A DNA stretch of 64,000 nucleotides, from contig JADJRC010000008.1 of NCBI GenBank assembly GCA_016712415.1, positions 124,001 to 188,000 on the forward strand, in the 5' to 3' direction. A program made the position numbers and the translations under genes. Positions 45,458-54,794 of the stretch are shown in pieces (within the stretch, counting starts at the first letter, position 1; each line of letters begins with the position of its first letter). Source of the DNA: Lewinellaceae bacterium (GTDB lineage: Bacteria; Bacteroidota; Bacteroidia; Chitinophagales; Saprospiraceae). The notes below the pieces were generated by a model. It was not told the DNA's origin, ran no database searches, and saw only the letters and a program-made list of their open reading frames with translations.

Positions 45458-47119
45458 TCAGCCGCCCAGTTCGGCAATTTTTGCTTCCAGCCACTCCCAG
45501 TCGACGGTAGGCTTGCTGTTCAGTTGCACCCGTAACTCTTCCAGCGGCATACTGATGTCGGCGTTGCGGGTTTCTTTTTTAAGGCGGAGGGTATTCAGGC
45601 GCCGGACGGTCTTAAAGAAATTGAGCCTTTCTTCCCTGCGATCCAGGGGGATTTCGCGGTTGCGCTCTATCCGTGCCGCTGCGGCACGAATAAGGTTATC
45701 GTCGAGCGCATCCAGTTCGTATTTGATCTTGATTTCCGTTGCGGCCGCCATGGCGAAGAAATAAATATCGTCGAGGCCGCTGTAATGCTCATAAACGGGC
45801 GCCGTTTGGTCCGCTTCTTTGAGTTTTCCCTGGGTGAGAAAAAGCATGGCCCACCAGATACGAACAGCATAACGCGGGTACGGCTGTTTTTCTGTTTTGG
45901 CCGATTCAGACAGTCCGCCGGCGTATTCGCGCAAAAATTGCTCTGCCCAAATGGTTTTACCCATCTTGAGCGCGGTATTCAGCATATTGACGACGTGCAC
46001 CAGGGGCAGGTCGGCGTTAGTGGAGAAATGCTTGAGTTGTTCGAGGTGCATGCCGTGCAGTCGACCCAGAAATTCCGGGTTTTTGGTAAGCCGGTACCGG
46101 CGATTCCAGTAACTGCGCAGCATGAGGTTAAAGTCCCTGAGTCGCTCCACGGGCAGTGTATGCTGGTATTTGTACAACATTTCCGCAAAATGATCGGATA
46201 CAGCGTCGGAGGCCTCCCCGTCTTCACCAGCCAGAAATTCCAGCAACTTGGTGTACAGGGTAATGCCGGGTGCATCCTGCCAGTAGCCGTGCTGACGCAT
46301 CTGATCCACCATCAGGAGTGTGATGTTGCGGTTGGCGGTAAGGCGTTCGTACTCGTCCGAGCCCTCATCGAAGGGTTGTGCCATCCGCTGGTAGTGGACC
46401 AGCCGGCTCATCAGTTCCAGTTTGGTAAACAGGTAAAACTGATCGAGTTGTTCCAGTGCGGCGAGCAGGTTCAGGTCGCCTTCGATCCTGTTGTGCAGGT
46501 GGTCGTACCGGGCTTTTTCCAGTTCCACGAGAAAGCGGTAGTAGTGGAAGTCGCTGAATTCGTATTCTTCAAAGTGATTGAACCGGTCCTGCTCGCCGAG
46601 CAGGTTGCGCAGTTCGAGATACAGGTTTTGAAAAAAATGCTCGCTGCGTTTTACCCGTTGCCCTTTCCCTGTGGCGGGTTTCGCGGTGTTGTTGTTTTGG
46701 TGTATCCTTTCGCTGTAGAATCGCAGCAGGGCCAATTGCTGCCGGGCGAAATTCAGGAGCAGCATAGGATTGTCTGAAAACTCCTTTTTGGAACTGCGCC
46801 GCACGGTGCGCCCGCCCTTTACGGCCGAATAGCGGAAATTGATGAATTGCTTTAGGACATGCATTAACTCCGACATGGCTTTTTCCACTTCACCCACAGG
46901 ATTGACGCGGTCGGGAAAAAGAAACTGCCCGGTGGTCTGTTTCAGCAGCCGGTCGCTGGAAAGCTCCGGGTAGTCTTCCCGCAGGTATTCGAACAGCCGT
47001 ACCGTATCGTTGAAACGCGCCACTCCGTTGAAGATCGGCGATCCCACGAAAAGGTGCAGGGTCTCGAATTCTTCCTGCCCGAGCAGTTGCAACGTACGAA
47101 TGAGCGGACTTTCAAGCAT
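45458..47119 (-). CDS. Helical-repeat protein of unknown function, paralogue of the gene at 22.6-24.0 kb
   Basis: 553 residues, all-alpha, no signal or membrane segment. The front LIRTLQLLGQEEFETLHLFV then SPIFNGVARFNDTVRLFEYL, and EKAMSELMHVLKQFINFRYS, follow the layout of the 461-residue protein at 22.6 kb. Later there is a repeat of FEEYEFSDFHYYRFLVELEK. I cannot name a family or function; a solenoid scaffold or RNA/protein-binding role is possible. Convergent with the MBOAT gene, three bases apart. Confidence 0.55.
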   Translation of the reverse strand: MLESPLIRTLQLLGQEEFETLHLFVGSPIFNGVARFNDTVRLFEYLREDYPELSSDRLLKQTTGQFLFPDRVNPVGEVEKAMSELMHVLKQFINFRYSAVKGGRTVRRSSKKEFSDNPMLLLNFARQQLALLRFYSERIHQNNNTAKPATGKGQRVKRSEHFFQNLYLELRNLLGEQDRFNHFEEYEFSDFHYYRFLVELEKARYDHLHNRIEGDLNLLAALEQLDQFYLFTKLELMSRLVHYQRMAQPFDEGSDEYERLTANRNITLLMVDQMRQHGYWQDAPGITLYTKLLEFLAGEDGEASDAVSDHFAEMLYKYQHTLPVERLRDFNLMLRSYWNRRYRLTKNPEFLGRLHGMHLEQLKHFSTNADLPLVHVVNMLNTALKMGKTIWAEQFLREYAGGLSESAKTEKQPYPRYAVRIWWAMLFLTQGKLKEADQTAPVYEHYSGLDDIYFFAMAAATEIKIKYELDALDDNLIRAAAARIERNREIPLDRREERLNFFKTVRRLNTLRLKKETRNADISMPLEELRVQLNSKPTVDWEWLEAKIAELGG

Positions 47120-47574
47120 TTTTTGCGGCGTTTACGTGATTGTTTTATGGAACCTGTTTCTTCCGGCGTGCCGCATGTTTTGAGCGTAGTGGTACTGGAT
47201 TAATGCAAAAGTCATTAAAACGGGTTGTTCGACCAATAGTTCCAACAAATATAAACTACAACCATTTGGAAGTTATGCGAAATTCTGTGTTTGCTTATCC
47301 CTTGCTGTAGAGCGCATCTTTGTCCTGTCAACAACGATGAAAGGATTTGACCGACCTCATCAAACCCAAACCCGAATTGCCGGAACCAGAAAAACCAACC
47401 CGAGAAGCCGGCCTATCCGGGCCCCAATAAAACCACCCGGCGCAAATACCTGACCGGCGCCACCCAGACCCCAAAAATGTGTGCGAAAGATGAATGCGGG
47501 GGCGCCGGCAGGGCCGAGGTTTAGCGAAAATGGCTTGTGGCCATATTGTTAACCCAAAATCCCGATTATGTACC
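47120..47574. other. Intergenic region, one promoter-like match, no convincing gene
   Basis: 455 bases. I see no supported gene or repeat. TTTG at 47290-47293 and CATCTTTG at 47315-47322 are 21 bases apart and resemble the Bacteroidota promoter (first base of the -7 box off), but its start point is some 245 bases from the next gene start, so it could serve an untranslated RNA or be chance. Confidence 0.35.
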
Positions 47575-47982
47575 ATGACTCCCGTAATGATCGAGGTTCG
47601 TTGCAACCTCACCCCCGAAAGTCCTCAATGGCAGCATATTATCAATCTCCGGATTGAAGTCGGTTACCCCGGCAGAAACGGAGCGGTACTCTGGAAACAC
47701 ATCGGCTGGCTGAAAGACCATCTGATGCCGACAGGAAAAAGCATCGCACCGGCAATATGGGAAAGGGCATCTTCAGAATTGATCCTGTTTTTCGACTTTT
47801 TGCCTGTATTGCGCGCCAACCATATTGACCCCATCAAAAACTACCGCATACGAAAGCGTATCGTAGCTGCCAACGGGCGGTTGCGCACCATAAAATCCCG
47901 CCTGCTGAGCGGCGATTATAACGACGAGCATTTTTCTCTTGTACCCCGTTATCCTGATTCCAAAGACTGCATAACCCCTTAA
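47575..47982 (+). CDS. Orphan hypothetical protein, 135 aa
   Basis: ATG at 47575 (the frame is open from 47494) gives 135 residues: MTPVMIEVRCNLTPESPQWQ to DSKDCITP. It has the composition of a real soluble protein: charged, with aromatic positions and one basic stretch KNYRIRKRIVAANGRLRTIK. No family, signal or membrane segment is recognised. A small antisense frame covers the same DNA, but its codons look less natural. The call is weak. Confidence 0.4.
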   Translation: MTPVMIEVRCNLTPESPQWQHIINLRIEVGYPGRNGAVLWKHIGWLKDHLMPTGKSIAPAIWERASSELILFFDFLPVLRANHIDPIKNYRIRKRIVAANGRLRTIKSRLLSGDYNDEHFSLVPRYPDSKDCITP

Positions 47983-48402
47983 AAACCTGCTTTTTACCCG
48001 AAAGACTTTGGCCGCGAGCCGTATAACCATGAGAATGCAGCCATGACTCCATTGAACCGCATAACCATGAAAGCGCCCCTTTAACCACCCCGACCCCTTT
48101 CAACCGCCCCAAAGCCTTTTACCCCCCACATTTTTCTATCCCATTAATCGATCAAAAAACCACCCGCCCGGAAAAAGTTGCCGGGCAAAATGTCATACAC
48201 CGCTGTATGACCTCATCCAAATGATGCACGATGGCCCGCTTCCGTTCGCTAGGTTGCGGGTCATTTTTTTGCCCGATTCGGCCCGATGCACCGGCCATAA
48301 TTGGATGCTACACGACAAGAGTCTAGTTTTTGGGGAAAACGTGTTTGGATAATGCGAATTTGATGGAAATTTCGCGGTTTTTCAAAGCGCTATTAATCAC
48401 AC
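47983..48402. other. Intergenic region with a hairpin at 48192-48211
   Basis: 420 bases without a gene I can support. GTCATACA-CCGC-TGTATGAC (48192-48211) is a perfect 8-bp stem with a four-base loop, possibly an operator or small terminator for the downstream protease gene. The rest is not recognisable. Confidence 0.45.
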
Positions 48403-50910
48403 ATGAAAGGCTTAACGATTTCCAGCATTACAGGCTTCTGCTTTCTCCTGCAACTACAGGTTGCCACCATATCTGCACAGACGGCGGTTTGGACGGATAT
48501 TCCGGAGACCCAAATACATGTCAACCAAAGTGATCGCCAGATTATTCCCCTGGTTTACCGTACCCTGCAACTCGATTTTTTTCAACTCAAAAACCTGCTG
48601 TCCAACGCACCCGGCGAGTCGGAAGTGATCGCCGGAGCACCGGGTATTGAATTGCTCCTGCCCATGCCCGACGGCGGTATGGCGCGCTTCAGGGTTTGGA
48701 ATGCACCGATCATGCATCCCGATCTTGCTGCACAATATCCTGATATACAAACGTTTGCAGGGAAAGGCATCGATATGCCCACAGCTACTTTGCGAATGGA
48801 TGTGACACCGGGCGGGTTTCATGCCATGGTGCTTCGCACCGGCAAAGGCAGTGTGTTTATCGATCCTTATGCGAAAGGGAATTCGGCATATTACAATGCC
48901 TACTACAAGAAGGATTTTGTAAAGAGCGATGCGGATATGCTCGTGTGTCACGTCGACAACGAGCCGCAGGCGCCGGCGCCGGCGAATATCGCCGTCGGCC
49001 CGCGCGCGGGCGATTGCGGCAACCTGCGCACGTACCGGCTTGCCCTGGCCTGCACGGGAGAGTATGCCAATTTCCACGGCGCCTTCGGGGCGGATAAAGC
49101 GCCGGCCCTGGCAGCTATGGTCGTCTCCATGAACCGCGTGAACGGCGTGTACGAGATCGATTGCGGCATCCGGATGATTATCATCGGCAACAATTCCAAC
49201 ATTATTTACACCAACCCGGCAACCGACCCGTATACCAACAACAATGGAAGCACCATGTTGGGTCAGAACCAGTCGACCTGTGATGCAGTCATCGGTTCGG
49301 CCAATTACGATATCGGCCATGTATTCAGCACCGGCGGCGGCGGTGTGGCAAACCTGAACGGCCCCTGCAACAGTATGCTGAAAGCGAGGGGGGTGACGGG
49401 CGGACCGAGTCCGGTAGGCGACCCCTTTGATATCGATTACGTCGCCCATGAGATGGGGCACCAGTTCGGCGCCGACCACACCCAGTACAACAACTGCAAC
49501 CGGGTGTCCGCCTCGGCTATGGAGCCCGGCAGCGCATCCACGATCATGGGTTACGCGGGTATTTGCGCGCCAAATGTTCAGAACAACAGCGATGCTTACT
49601 TCCATGCACGTAGTATTTTCCAGATCGCCAACTTTGTGGTAAATGGCAACGGTAATTCCTGTGATGTGCCCGTGGCTAACGGCAATACCGCACCGACAGT
49701 CGGCAACGTGACGGACAAAACCATCCCCATATCCACGCCTTTTATCCTGTCTGCCATTGCCAGCGATCCAAATGGTACGCCCTTGTCGTATTGCTGGGAA
49801 CAAATGAACGGGTATTCGGCGCCAATGCAGCCTATGCCGCCGGTTTCGACCAATTCGACCGGCCCGATGTTTCGCACCTTCGATCCGACCGGTTCGCCAT
49901 CCCGGTATTTTCCCAACTTTAATGATGTGCTCGACGGCATCAACCCTGATTGGGAGGAATTGCCTTCCATCAGCAGAACCATGCTGTTTCGTGTGACGGT
50001 GCGCGACAACAACCCCAACGGGGGCTGTACCGCCGAAGACGACGTTACCATCACCACGGCAGCCGCTGCAGGGCCGTTTCTGGTTACGTCCCCCAACGCA
50101 GTTGTTTCCTACAACCCCGGCTCCATGCAGACAGTTACCTGGAACGTTGCCAATACCACGGCCTCGCCCGTAAGTTGCGCCAACGTGGATATCCTGATCT
50201 CAACGGATGGGGGACAGTCGTTTACCGTGTTGCTCGCCAATACGCCGAACGACGGCGGACAACTGGTGACGATGCCCAATGTGTTGTCCGACTTTTGCCG
50301 GATCATGGTGCGCTGCACCAACAACTACTTTTACGACGTTTCGAACGTCGATTTTCAACTTGCGATTCAACTTCCCGTCGAGTTGACTGATTTCAACGCA
50401 ACGCTGGAAGGGCAATCGGTTGTGCTGAAGTGTACGACTGCCTCGGAGCAGGATAATGAAGGTTTTTTTGTGGAACGCAGTACCGATGGCGGTGTGGATT
50501 TCAGGTCTGTTGGTTGGGTAGATGGTAAAGGAACTACAAGCGGGATTCAGCACTATTCTTTTACTGATACCGACCTGCATCCCGGACAGGTACACTACTA
50601 TCGTTTAAGGCAGATCGATCGGGATGGCAGTATCCATTATTCCACTATTCGGGTGGTATATCCGGGGAAAAGTGCGGGTATTGCGGTATATCCCAATCCT
50701 GCCACAGGTTCGATCGGACTAACGCTGCCGGATGGCTGGTCGTATGATCAGGCACTGGTCAGGATATGGAATATGACGGGAAAACTTGAAATGGAACGCT
50801 TTATTGAATCTGGCGACCTGATTGATATTCAGGCGTTGCCGGCAGGGTTGTACCGACTGGAGTTGTCGGCTGAGGGTGTTTCGCGGGACGCGGTTTTTGT
50901 GAAGCAGTGA
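48403..50910 (+). CDS. Secreted reprolysin-like zinc metalloprotease (M12B) with T9SS tail
   Basis: 835 residues. Signal peptide (GFCFLLQLQVATISAQ) and a propeptide (about 25-180) precede the zincin domain. The zinc motif HEMGHQFGADH has His349, Glu350, His353 and His359, and a Met-turn-like IMGYAGIC follows, so this is a metzincin. After the catalytic domain come a beta domain (GNTAPTVGNVTDKTI), a fibronectin/CHU-like region (NEGFFVERSTDGGVDFRSVG) and a type A sorting tail (GIAVYPNPATGSIGLTLP to LPAGLYRLELS). It probably digests protein outside the cell. Confidence 0.92.
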   Translation: MKGLTISSITGFCFLLQLQVATISAQTAVWTDIPETQIHVNQSDRQIIPLVYRTLQLDFFQLKNLLSNAPGESEVIAGAPGIELLLPMPDGGMARFRVWNAPIMHPDLAAQYPDIQTFAGKGIDMPTATLRMDVTPGGFHAMVLRTGKGSVFIDPYAKGNSAYYNAYYKKDFVKSDADMLVCHVDNEPQAPAPANIAVGPRAGDCGNLRTYRLALACTGEYANFHGAFGADKAPALAAMVVSMNRVNGVYEIDCGIRMIIIGNNSNIIYTNPATDPYTNNNGSTMLGQNQSTCDAVIGSANYDIGHVFSTGGGGVANLNGPCNSMLKARGVTGGPSPVGDPFDIDYVAHEMGHQFGADHTQYNNCNRVSASAMEPGSASTIMGYAGICAPNVQNNSDAYFHARSIFQIANFVVNGNGNSCDVPVANGNTAPTVGNVTDKTIPISTPFILSAIASDPNGTPLSYCWEQMNGYSAPMQPMPPVSTNSTGPMFRTFDPTGSPSRYFPNFNDVLDGINPDWEELPSISRTMLFRVTVRDNNPNGGCTAEDDVTITTAAAAGPFLVTSPNAVVSYNPGSMQTVTWNVANTTASPVSCANVDILISTDGGQSFTVLLANTPNDGGQLVTMPNVLSDFCRIMVRCTNNYFYDVSNVDFQLAIQLPVELTDFNATLEGQSVVLKCTTASEQDNEGFFVERSTDGGVDFRSVGWVDGKGTTSGIQHYSFTDTDLHPGQVHYYRLRQIDRDGSIHYSTIRVVYPGKSAGIAVYPNPATGSIGLTLPDGWSYDQALVRIWNMTGKLEMERFIESGDLIDIQALPAGLYRLELSAEGVSRDAVFVKQ

Positions 50911-51103
50911 CGGAATTTACAGGCGGATTTGGACAAGATTGACAGGGTATGCAGGCTTGAGAGGGTTCACGAGTTTCACAATAATCGAATGATTGTGGAA
51001 CCCGGTGATAGTCTTCTTGGAAAAATCTATCCCCTTACATATTTATCCTGTCAAACCTGTAAGTCCTGTCCAAAACAGCCTGAAAATCGTGTCTGACAAC
51101 GGA

Positions 51104-51550
51104 CTACGACACCAGATTGGCCTCAAGTTCGATCGGAACCGCCGACAGCGCTTTGCTTACTGGGCAACCTGCTTTGGCGGCATTGGCGAGTTCGGCAAAC
51201 TTTTCGGCGTCGATGCCCGGCACATTGGCTTCGAGGTGCAGGGTGATTTTTTCAAAACCCCAGCCGCCGCCGCTGTTTTCCATGTCTATCGTAGCAGAGC
51301 ACCGCAATTCTGTAGGCGGGAACCCGTCTCCACTGAGCCGAAAACTCAGCGCCATAATATAACAGCCTGCGTGTGCAGCTGCAATAAGTTCTTCGGGATT
51401 GGTGCCTGCTTTTCCGTCTTCATTCTGGAAGCGGAGTTTGGCAGAGTAGGGCGTGCCGGTCAGAACGCCCGAAGGTCCATCTAGTGTACCGGAACCTTCA
51501 GCGCCGGTGCCTTGCCATACTGCAGATGCTGTGCGTTTAAAATGTGCCAT
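51104..51550 (-). CDS. OsmC-family peroxiredoxin
   Basis: 148 residues. Thiol peroxidase of the OsmC/Ohr superfamily, which reduces organic peroxides. The two active cysteines are in AAAHAGCYIMALSFRLSG (Cys63) and NAAKAGCPVSKALSAVP (Cys128), with the upstream Arg/Glu network ELIAAAH. The length and the NPEELI block fit the OsmC subgroup. ATG at 51548-51550. No neighbour suggests a special role. Confidence 0.9.
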   Translation of the reverse strand: MAHFKRTASAVWQGTGAEGSGTLDGPSGVLTGTPYSAKLRFQNEDGKAGTNPEELIAAAHAGCYIMALSFRLSGDGFPPTELRCSATIDMENSGGGWGFEKITLHLEANVPGIDAEKFAELANAAKAGCPVSKALSAVPIELEANLVS

Positions 51551-51659
51551 AATTGTATCCGTATTGGTTGTTATGCTGTGATAAATAGGTGTGTGATTAA
51601 TGGGGAAAACAGGTCAGTCGCAAAAAGGTTTCCGCTCAGGTACCCGGGCGGTACCCGGG

Positions 51660-52199
51660 TTAACCAAGTCGATATGCTTTCATCCTGACCTTCTTTTCCC
51701 TTCCGGTCGTGGTAAAATCGTCCCAGGCTAATTGCACACCGGGCAGGTCTTCCAGTTGCGGGCGTTTGTGCGGAGTAATCACCACCAGCATTGGAGCGGC
51801 CTGCAGGAGATTCCATGTCAGGGGAAAAAGGTCTTTCAAGGGGCAGAGGTGCAGCGCGAACGAACTGATTATAAGGGAGTAATTCCCGAACGATGCGCCT
51901 TTGACAATATCCCTGAACGAAAACTGCAAGCAGGGCCGCCCTGTTTGGCGTTCGTACAAGGCATGGGTAAATGGGTCGCAGCCGGTGATGTTTTGTATGC
52001 CCGATGCCTGAAGCACCTGCGTCGCTTCGCCGCCGCCGGCTGCAAAGTCAAGTACTGGGCCGGAGCAGTCCAAACGCGTCAGGTTGCGTTCGAGCAGGTC
52101 TTGTATTTCCGGGAAATGCGGATTTTGATAATCCCAGGCGTGCTCGCGGTAATACGCCTCGGCGCCGTGTGCATCGTATAACGGGCGGATGGCCTTCAC
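51660..52199 (-). CDS. Class I SAM-dependent methyltransferase
   Basis: 179 residues from a GTG start. Motif I is PVLDFAAGGGEATQVLQASG, and a motif II/III part LIISSFALHLCPLKDLFPLT follows. The substrate is unknown; the small size and the L-C-P loop suit a small-molecule methyltransferase. It starts three bases after the mlaD-like stop codon, so it is translated with that operon. Confidence 0.8.
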   Translation of the reverse strand: MKAIRPLYDAHGAEAYYREHAWDYQNPHFPEIQDLLERNLTRLDCSGPVLDFAAGGGEATQVLQASGIQNITGCDPFTHALYERQTGRPCLQFSFRDIVKGASFGNYSLIISSFALHLCPLKDLFPLTWNLLQAAPMLVVITPHKRPQLEDLPGVQLAWDDFTTTGREKKVRMKAYRLG

Positions 52200-52202
52200 G
52201 GT

Positions 52203-53333
52203 TCAGTTGTTAATATGTTCGCGCTCACGCAGGCGTTTGCCAAGCAGCCGCTCCAGACTGTCCGTTTCCATTTGATAGATCGGGTCGTCGAAGGGGGTGT
52301 CGTATCCTTTGGTTTTATTTTTTCCGAACACCTTGAGTTTTACCGTGGTGTAGCGCTTGGGGTTCAGCCGCAGGTCCTGGATGAGCAACTGGGTGTGCCG
52401 CAGGGTGCGTTCGAGGTCTTCGGCCAGTTGTTCATCGGTCAGCAACTTGCCGGCGATTCCCTTGCCCCGTACCAGGTTTTGTGCCAGCGTATCGACCCTG
52501 GAAATAGTGCGCCCGGCGGCATTTACCGTGCTGCGCAGGTTGGCTATATTTGCCGTAAGAGTATCCAGCGCCACCCTTGCCTTCTCGGAGCTTTGATCGA
52601 GGCCGGCATTTTTGAGTTGGCTGGTCAGCGTGTCCAGGTTGCTCAGGATATGGCTGAGTTCGTCCTTGTTTGCATTGAGCGACTGGGAGAAGCCGGCGGC
52701 ATTTTCCACCGTCAGCGCCAGGCTGCTGGTCGTCGCGTCGAGTAAACGATTGATTTTTCCGGTAAGCAATTCAATGTTTTTCAACGAGTTATCCAGCGCT
52801 ACCAGCGAGCCGGCCATGCTTTCAGGATTGGCCCGGGCCAAAGAGTCCATATTGATGGCAAGGCCTTTGCGCAGGCGCTCGGTGTACAGGTCCAGCTCTC
52901 CGGGGGCGATCATACCTGCCAGAAAAGATCGGGAACCACTGCTCAGGTAATCGCCGCTTTGGGCGCAGTCGTCCCCTTCACAGGCGTGGTTGAACACCAG
53001 TTCGACGGCTCGTCCTCCCATAAAAGTGGGGCTGGTAATCGTGGCTACGGCGTCCTTTGGAATGTCGAAGCCCCGCTCAATATTGAGCACTACTATGATG
53101 GTGCGATCGTCGACTTTATCGATATAGATGTCCTTCACCATGCCCACCTGCAAGCCGCGTATGAAGACGGGCGCTGAGGTGTTGAGTTCCTGTACGTTGT
53201 CGTATTTTACGTAAAAGGTCTTGGATGTGGTGAGTATGTTGATGCCTTTCAGGAATTTATAGCCCCAGATGCCAAGGGCTACGGCCGAGATAGCAAGCAG
53301 GGCGACTTTTACTTCGTTGCTGAGTTTAAACAT
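52203..53333 (-). CDS. MlaD/MCE-family lipid transport protein
   Basis: ATG at 53331-53333 gives 376 residues. A short cytoplasmic N-terminus and a membrane helix (VKVALLAISAVALGIWGYKF) are followed by an MCE domain (VKYDNVQELNTSAPVFIRGL, VGMVKDIYID, about 45-120). A long helical region with SLARANPESMAGSLVALD and two coiled segments follows, as in MCE proteins that form tunnels. It likely carries phospholipids between membranes. It follows the amidase gene by 46 bases and overlaps the same transcript. Confidence 0.88.
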   Translation of the reverse strand: MFKLSNEVKVALLAISAVALGIWGYKFLKGINILTTSKTFYVKYDNVQELNTSAPVFIRGLQVGMVKDIYIDKVDDRTIIVVLNIERGFDIPKDAVATITSPTFMGGRAVELVFNHACEGDDCAQSGDYLSSGSRSFLAGMIAPGELDLYTERLRKGLAINMDSLARANPESMAGSLVALDNSLKNIELLTGKINRLLDATTSSLALTVENAAGFSQSLNANKDELSHILSNLDTLTSQLKNAGLDQSSEKARVALDTLTANIANLRSTVNAAGRTISRVDTLAQNLVRGKGIAGKLLTDEQLAEDLERTLRHTQLLIQDLRLNPKRYTTVKLKVFGKNKTKGYDTPFDDPIYQMETDSLERLLGKRLREREHINN

Positions 53334-53379
53334 TTGTTGTAGATGGTATGGCTGTGCGGTTGCTGAATGGAGTGTTTCG

Positions 53380-54705
53380 TCATTTGCCGCCTGTCGCGAC
53401 GATCGCAGCCGTTTTGAAACCGAGGTTTTTGATTTCCGGCAACATTTTTTCCGCTTCTGCGCGCGAGTCATAGTTGCCGGTAAAATAATGGTACTGGTTT
53501 TCTATCTTTTCTTCTTTAACGTCGCCGATCAGCCCCAGTTGCCCGGCATTCCGGTCCATTCTGATAGGCCAGGAAAGCAGAAAAATGCGGTACGTTTCCT
53601 TCTTGGTGTTTTTTCCCGTGGTCGTATTGGATACGGGTACGGATTGCTTTTTAGTCGTATCGGTGACTTTATTCGGTTGCTTTTCCACTTTTACCGGAGC
53701 CTGTACGGTGGCAGGGCGGCTGTTTACGGAGGTGCCGGTGGAGCCGCCTTTTGCCACCATGGATGGCGTGTTGGCAGTCTTTTTGTCGTCGGAACGCGTT
53801 TTGGAGGCGGTAGCGCCGCCTTCCATTTTAATTTTATAGGCCTCAAAAGCTTCAAAGATGGCAGTGGCCATCTGTTCGCGTCCGGTTTCAGAAGCGATGA
53901 AATCTTCCTCGGTCCGGTTGGTCAGGTAACCTGTTTCAATGAGTACGGACGGCATGGCCGTTTCGCGCAACACGAGAAATCCCGCTTGTTTCACACCCCG
54001 GTCGTTTCTGAAGGCCGTCGTTTTTGCCTGCTGTTGCACCAGGCTGGCAAAAAGTATGCTTTGCTCCAGGTATGCGCTCTGCCACACACTGCCCAGGATA
54101 TGCGCTTCCGGACTGTTGGGGTCGTACCCCTCGTAATTTTTTTCGTAGTTTTCTTCCAGGTAAATAGAGGCGTTCTCCCGTTTGGCCACTTCGAGGTTGT
54201 GGGAGGCGGTATGCAGGCCCATAACGTAGGTTTCGGCGCCTTTGACGCTGGATACGCTGATGGAATTACAATGTACGCTGATAAACAGATCGGCGTTGTT
54301 GCGGTTGGCAATCGCTGCCCGTTCGTTCAACTCGATAAAAACATCAGAGTCGCGGGTGTAGATCACCTGCACATCGGGATAGGCGTTTTTGATCAAATCA
54401 CCCAGTTTGAGCACAATAGCGAGTGCATTGTCCTTTTCTCTGGACGAAGCGCCGATGCACCCCGGGTCTTTGCCGCCGTGACCAGCATCGAGCACGACTT
54501 TTTTGATGAGGTAGGCAGAGCCGGGTGGCGGAGAGATGTCCGGCGACTTATTGTTGTCAGTGTAGCAGGATTCTCTACTTTTGCCGGCCGGGGCGTGTTC
54601 GCAGCGTCCTGACCCTTCCGCGCAGGTAGGGTAGAGGTTAAAGTTTTGTAAAATAAGCCACGCGGCAGACAGTAACAGCGTTCGTAAGGCAAATTTTAGT
54701 CTCAT
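53380..54705 (-). CDS. N-acetylmuramoyl-L-alanine amidase (Amidase_3) with SPOR-like tail
   Basis: 441 residues with a signal-like N-terminus (ALRTLLLSAAWLILQ). The zinc amidase domain begins KKVVLDAGHGGKDPG (His76), then DNALAIVLKLGDLIKNAYPD, VHCNSISVSS and LIETGYLTNRTEED (Glu). A low-complexity Thr/Lys linker (about 315-375) leads to a C-terminal EKIENQYHYFTGNYDSRAEA domain of SPOR type. It splits septal peptidoglycan. In Bacteroidota this gene commonly stands next to an MCE gene and opposite LptD, as here. Confidence 0.92.
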   Translation of the reverse strand: MRLKFALRTLLLSAAWLILQNFNLYPTCAEGSGRCEHAPAGKSRESCYTDNNKSPDISPPPGSAYLIKKVVLDAGHGGKDPGCIGASSREKDNALAIVLKLGDLIKNAYPDVQVIYTRDSDVFIELNERAAIANRNNADLFISVHCNSISVSSVKGAETYVMGLHTASHNLEVAKRENASIYLEENYEKNYEGYDPNSPEAHILGSVWQSAYLEQSILFASLVQQQAKTTAFRNDRGVKQAGFLVLRETAMPSVLIETGYLTNRTEEDFIASETGREQMATAIFEAFEAYKIKMEGGATASKTRSDDKKTANTPSMVAKGGSTGTSVNSRPATVQAPVKVEKQPNKVTDTTKKQSVPVSNTTTGKNTKKETYRIFLLSWPIRMDRNAGQLGLIGDVKEEKIENQYHYFTGNYDSRAEAEKMLPEIKNLGFKTAAIVATGGK

Positions 54706-54794
54706 AGATCAATTTTGGGCATCCGGCATACCGGATCAATTTGGGTAACTATAACGTACAACTCTCAAAAGGCTTCATCCCGAACCCTGTTATT

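Noticed and set aside
48454..49803. 449-residue minus-strand frame
   Set aside because: Antisense to the reprolysin gene with its intact zinc motif.
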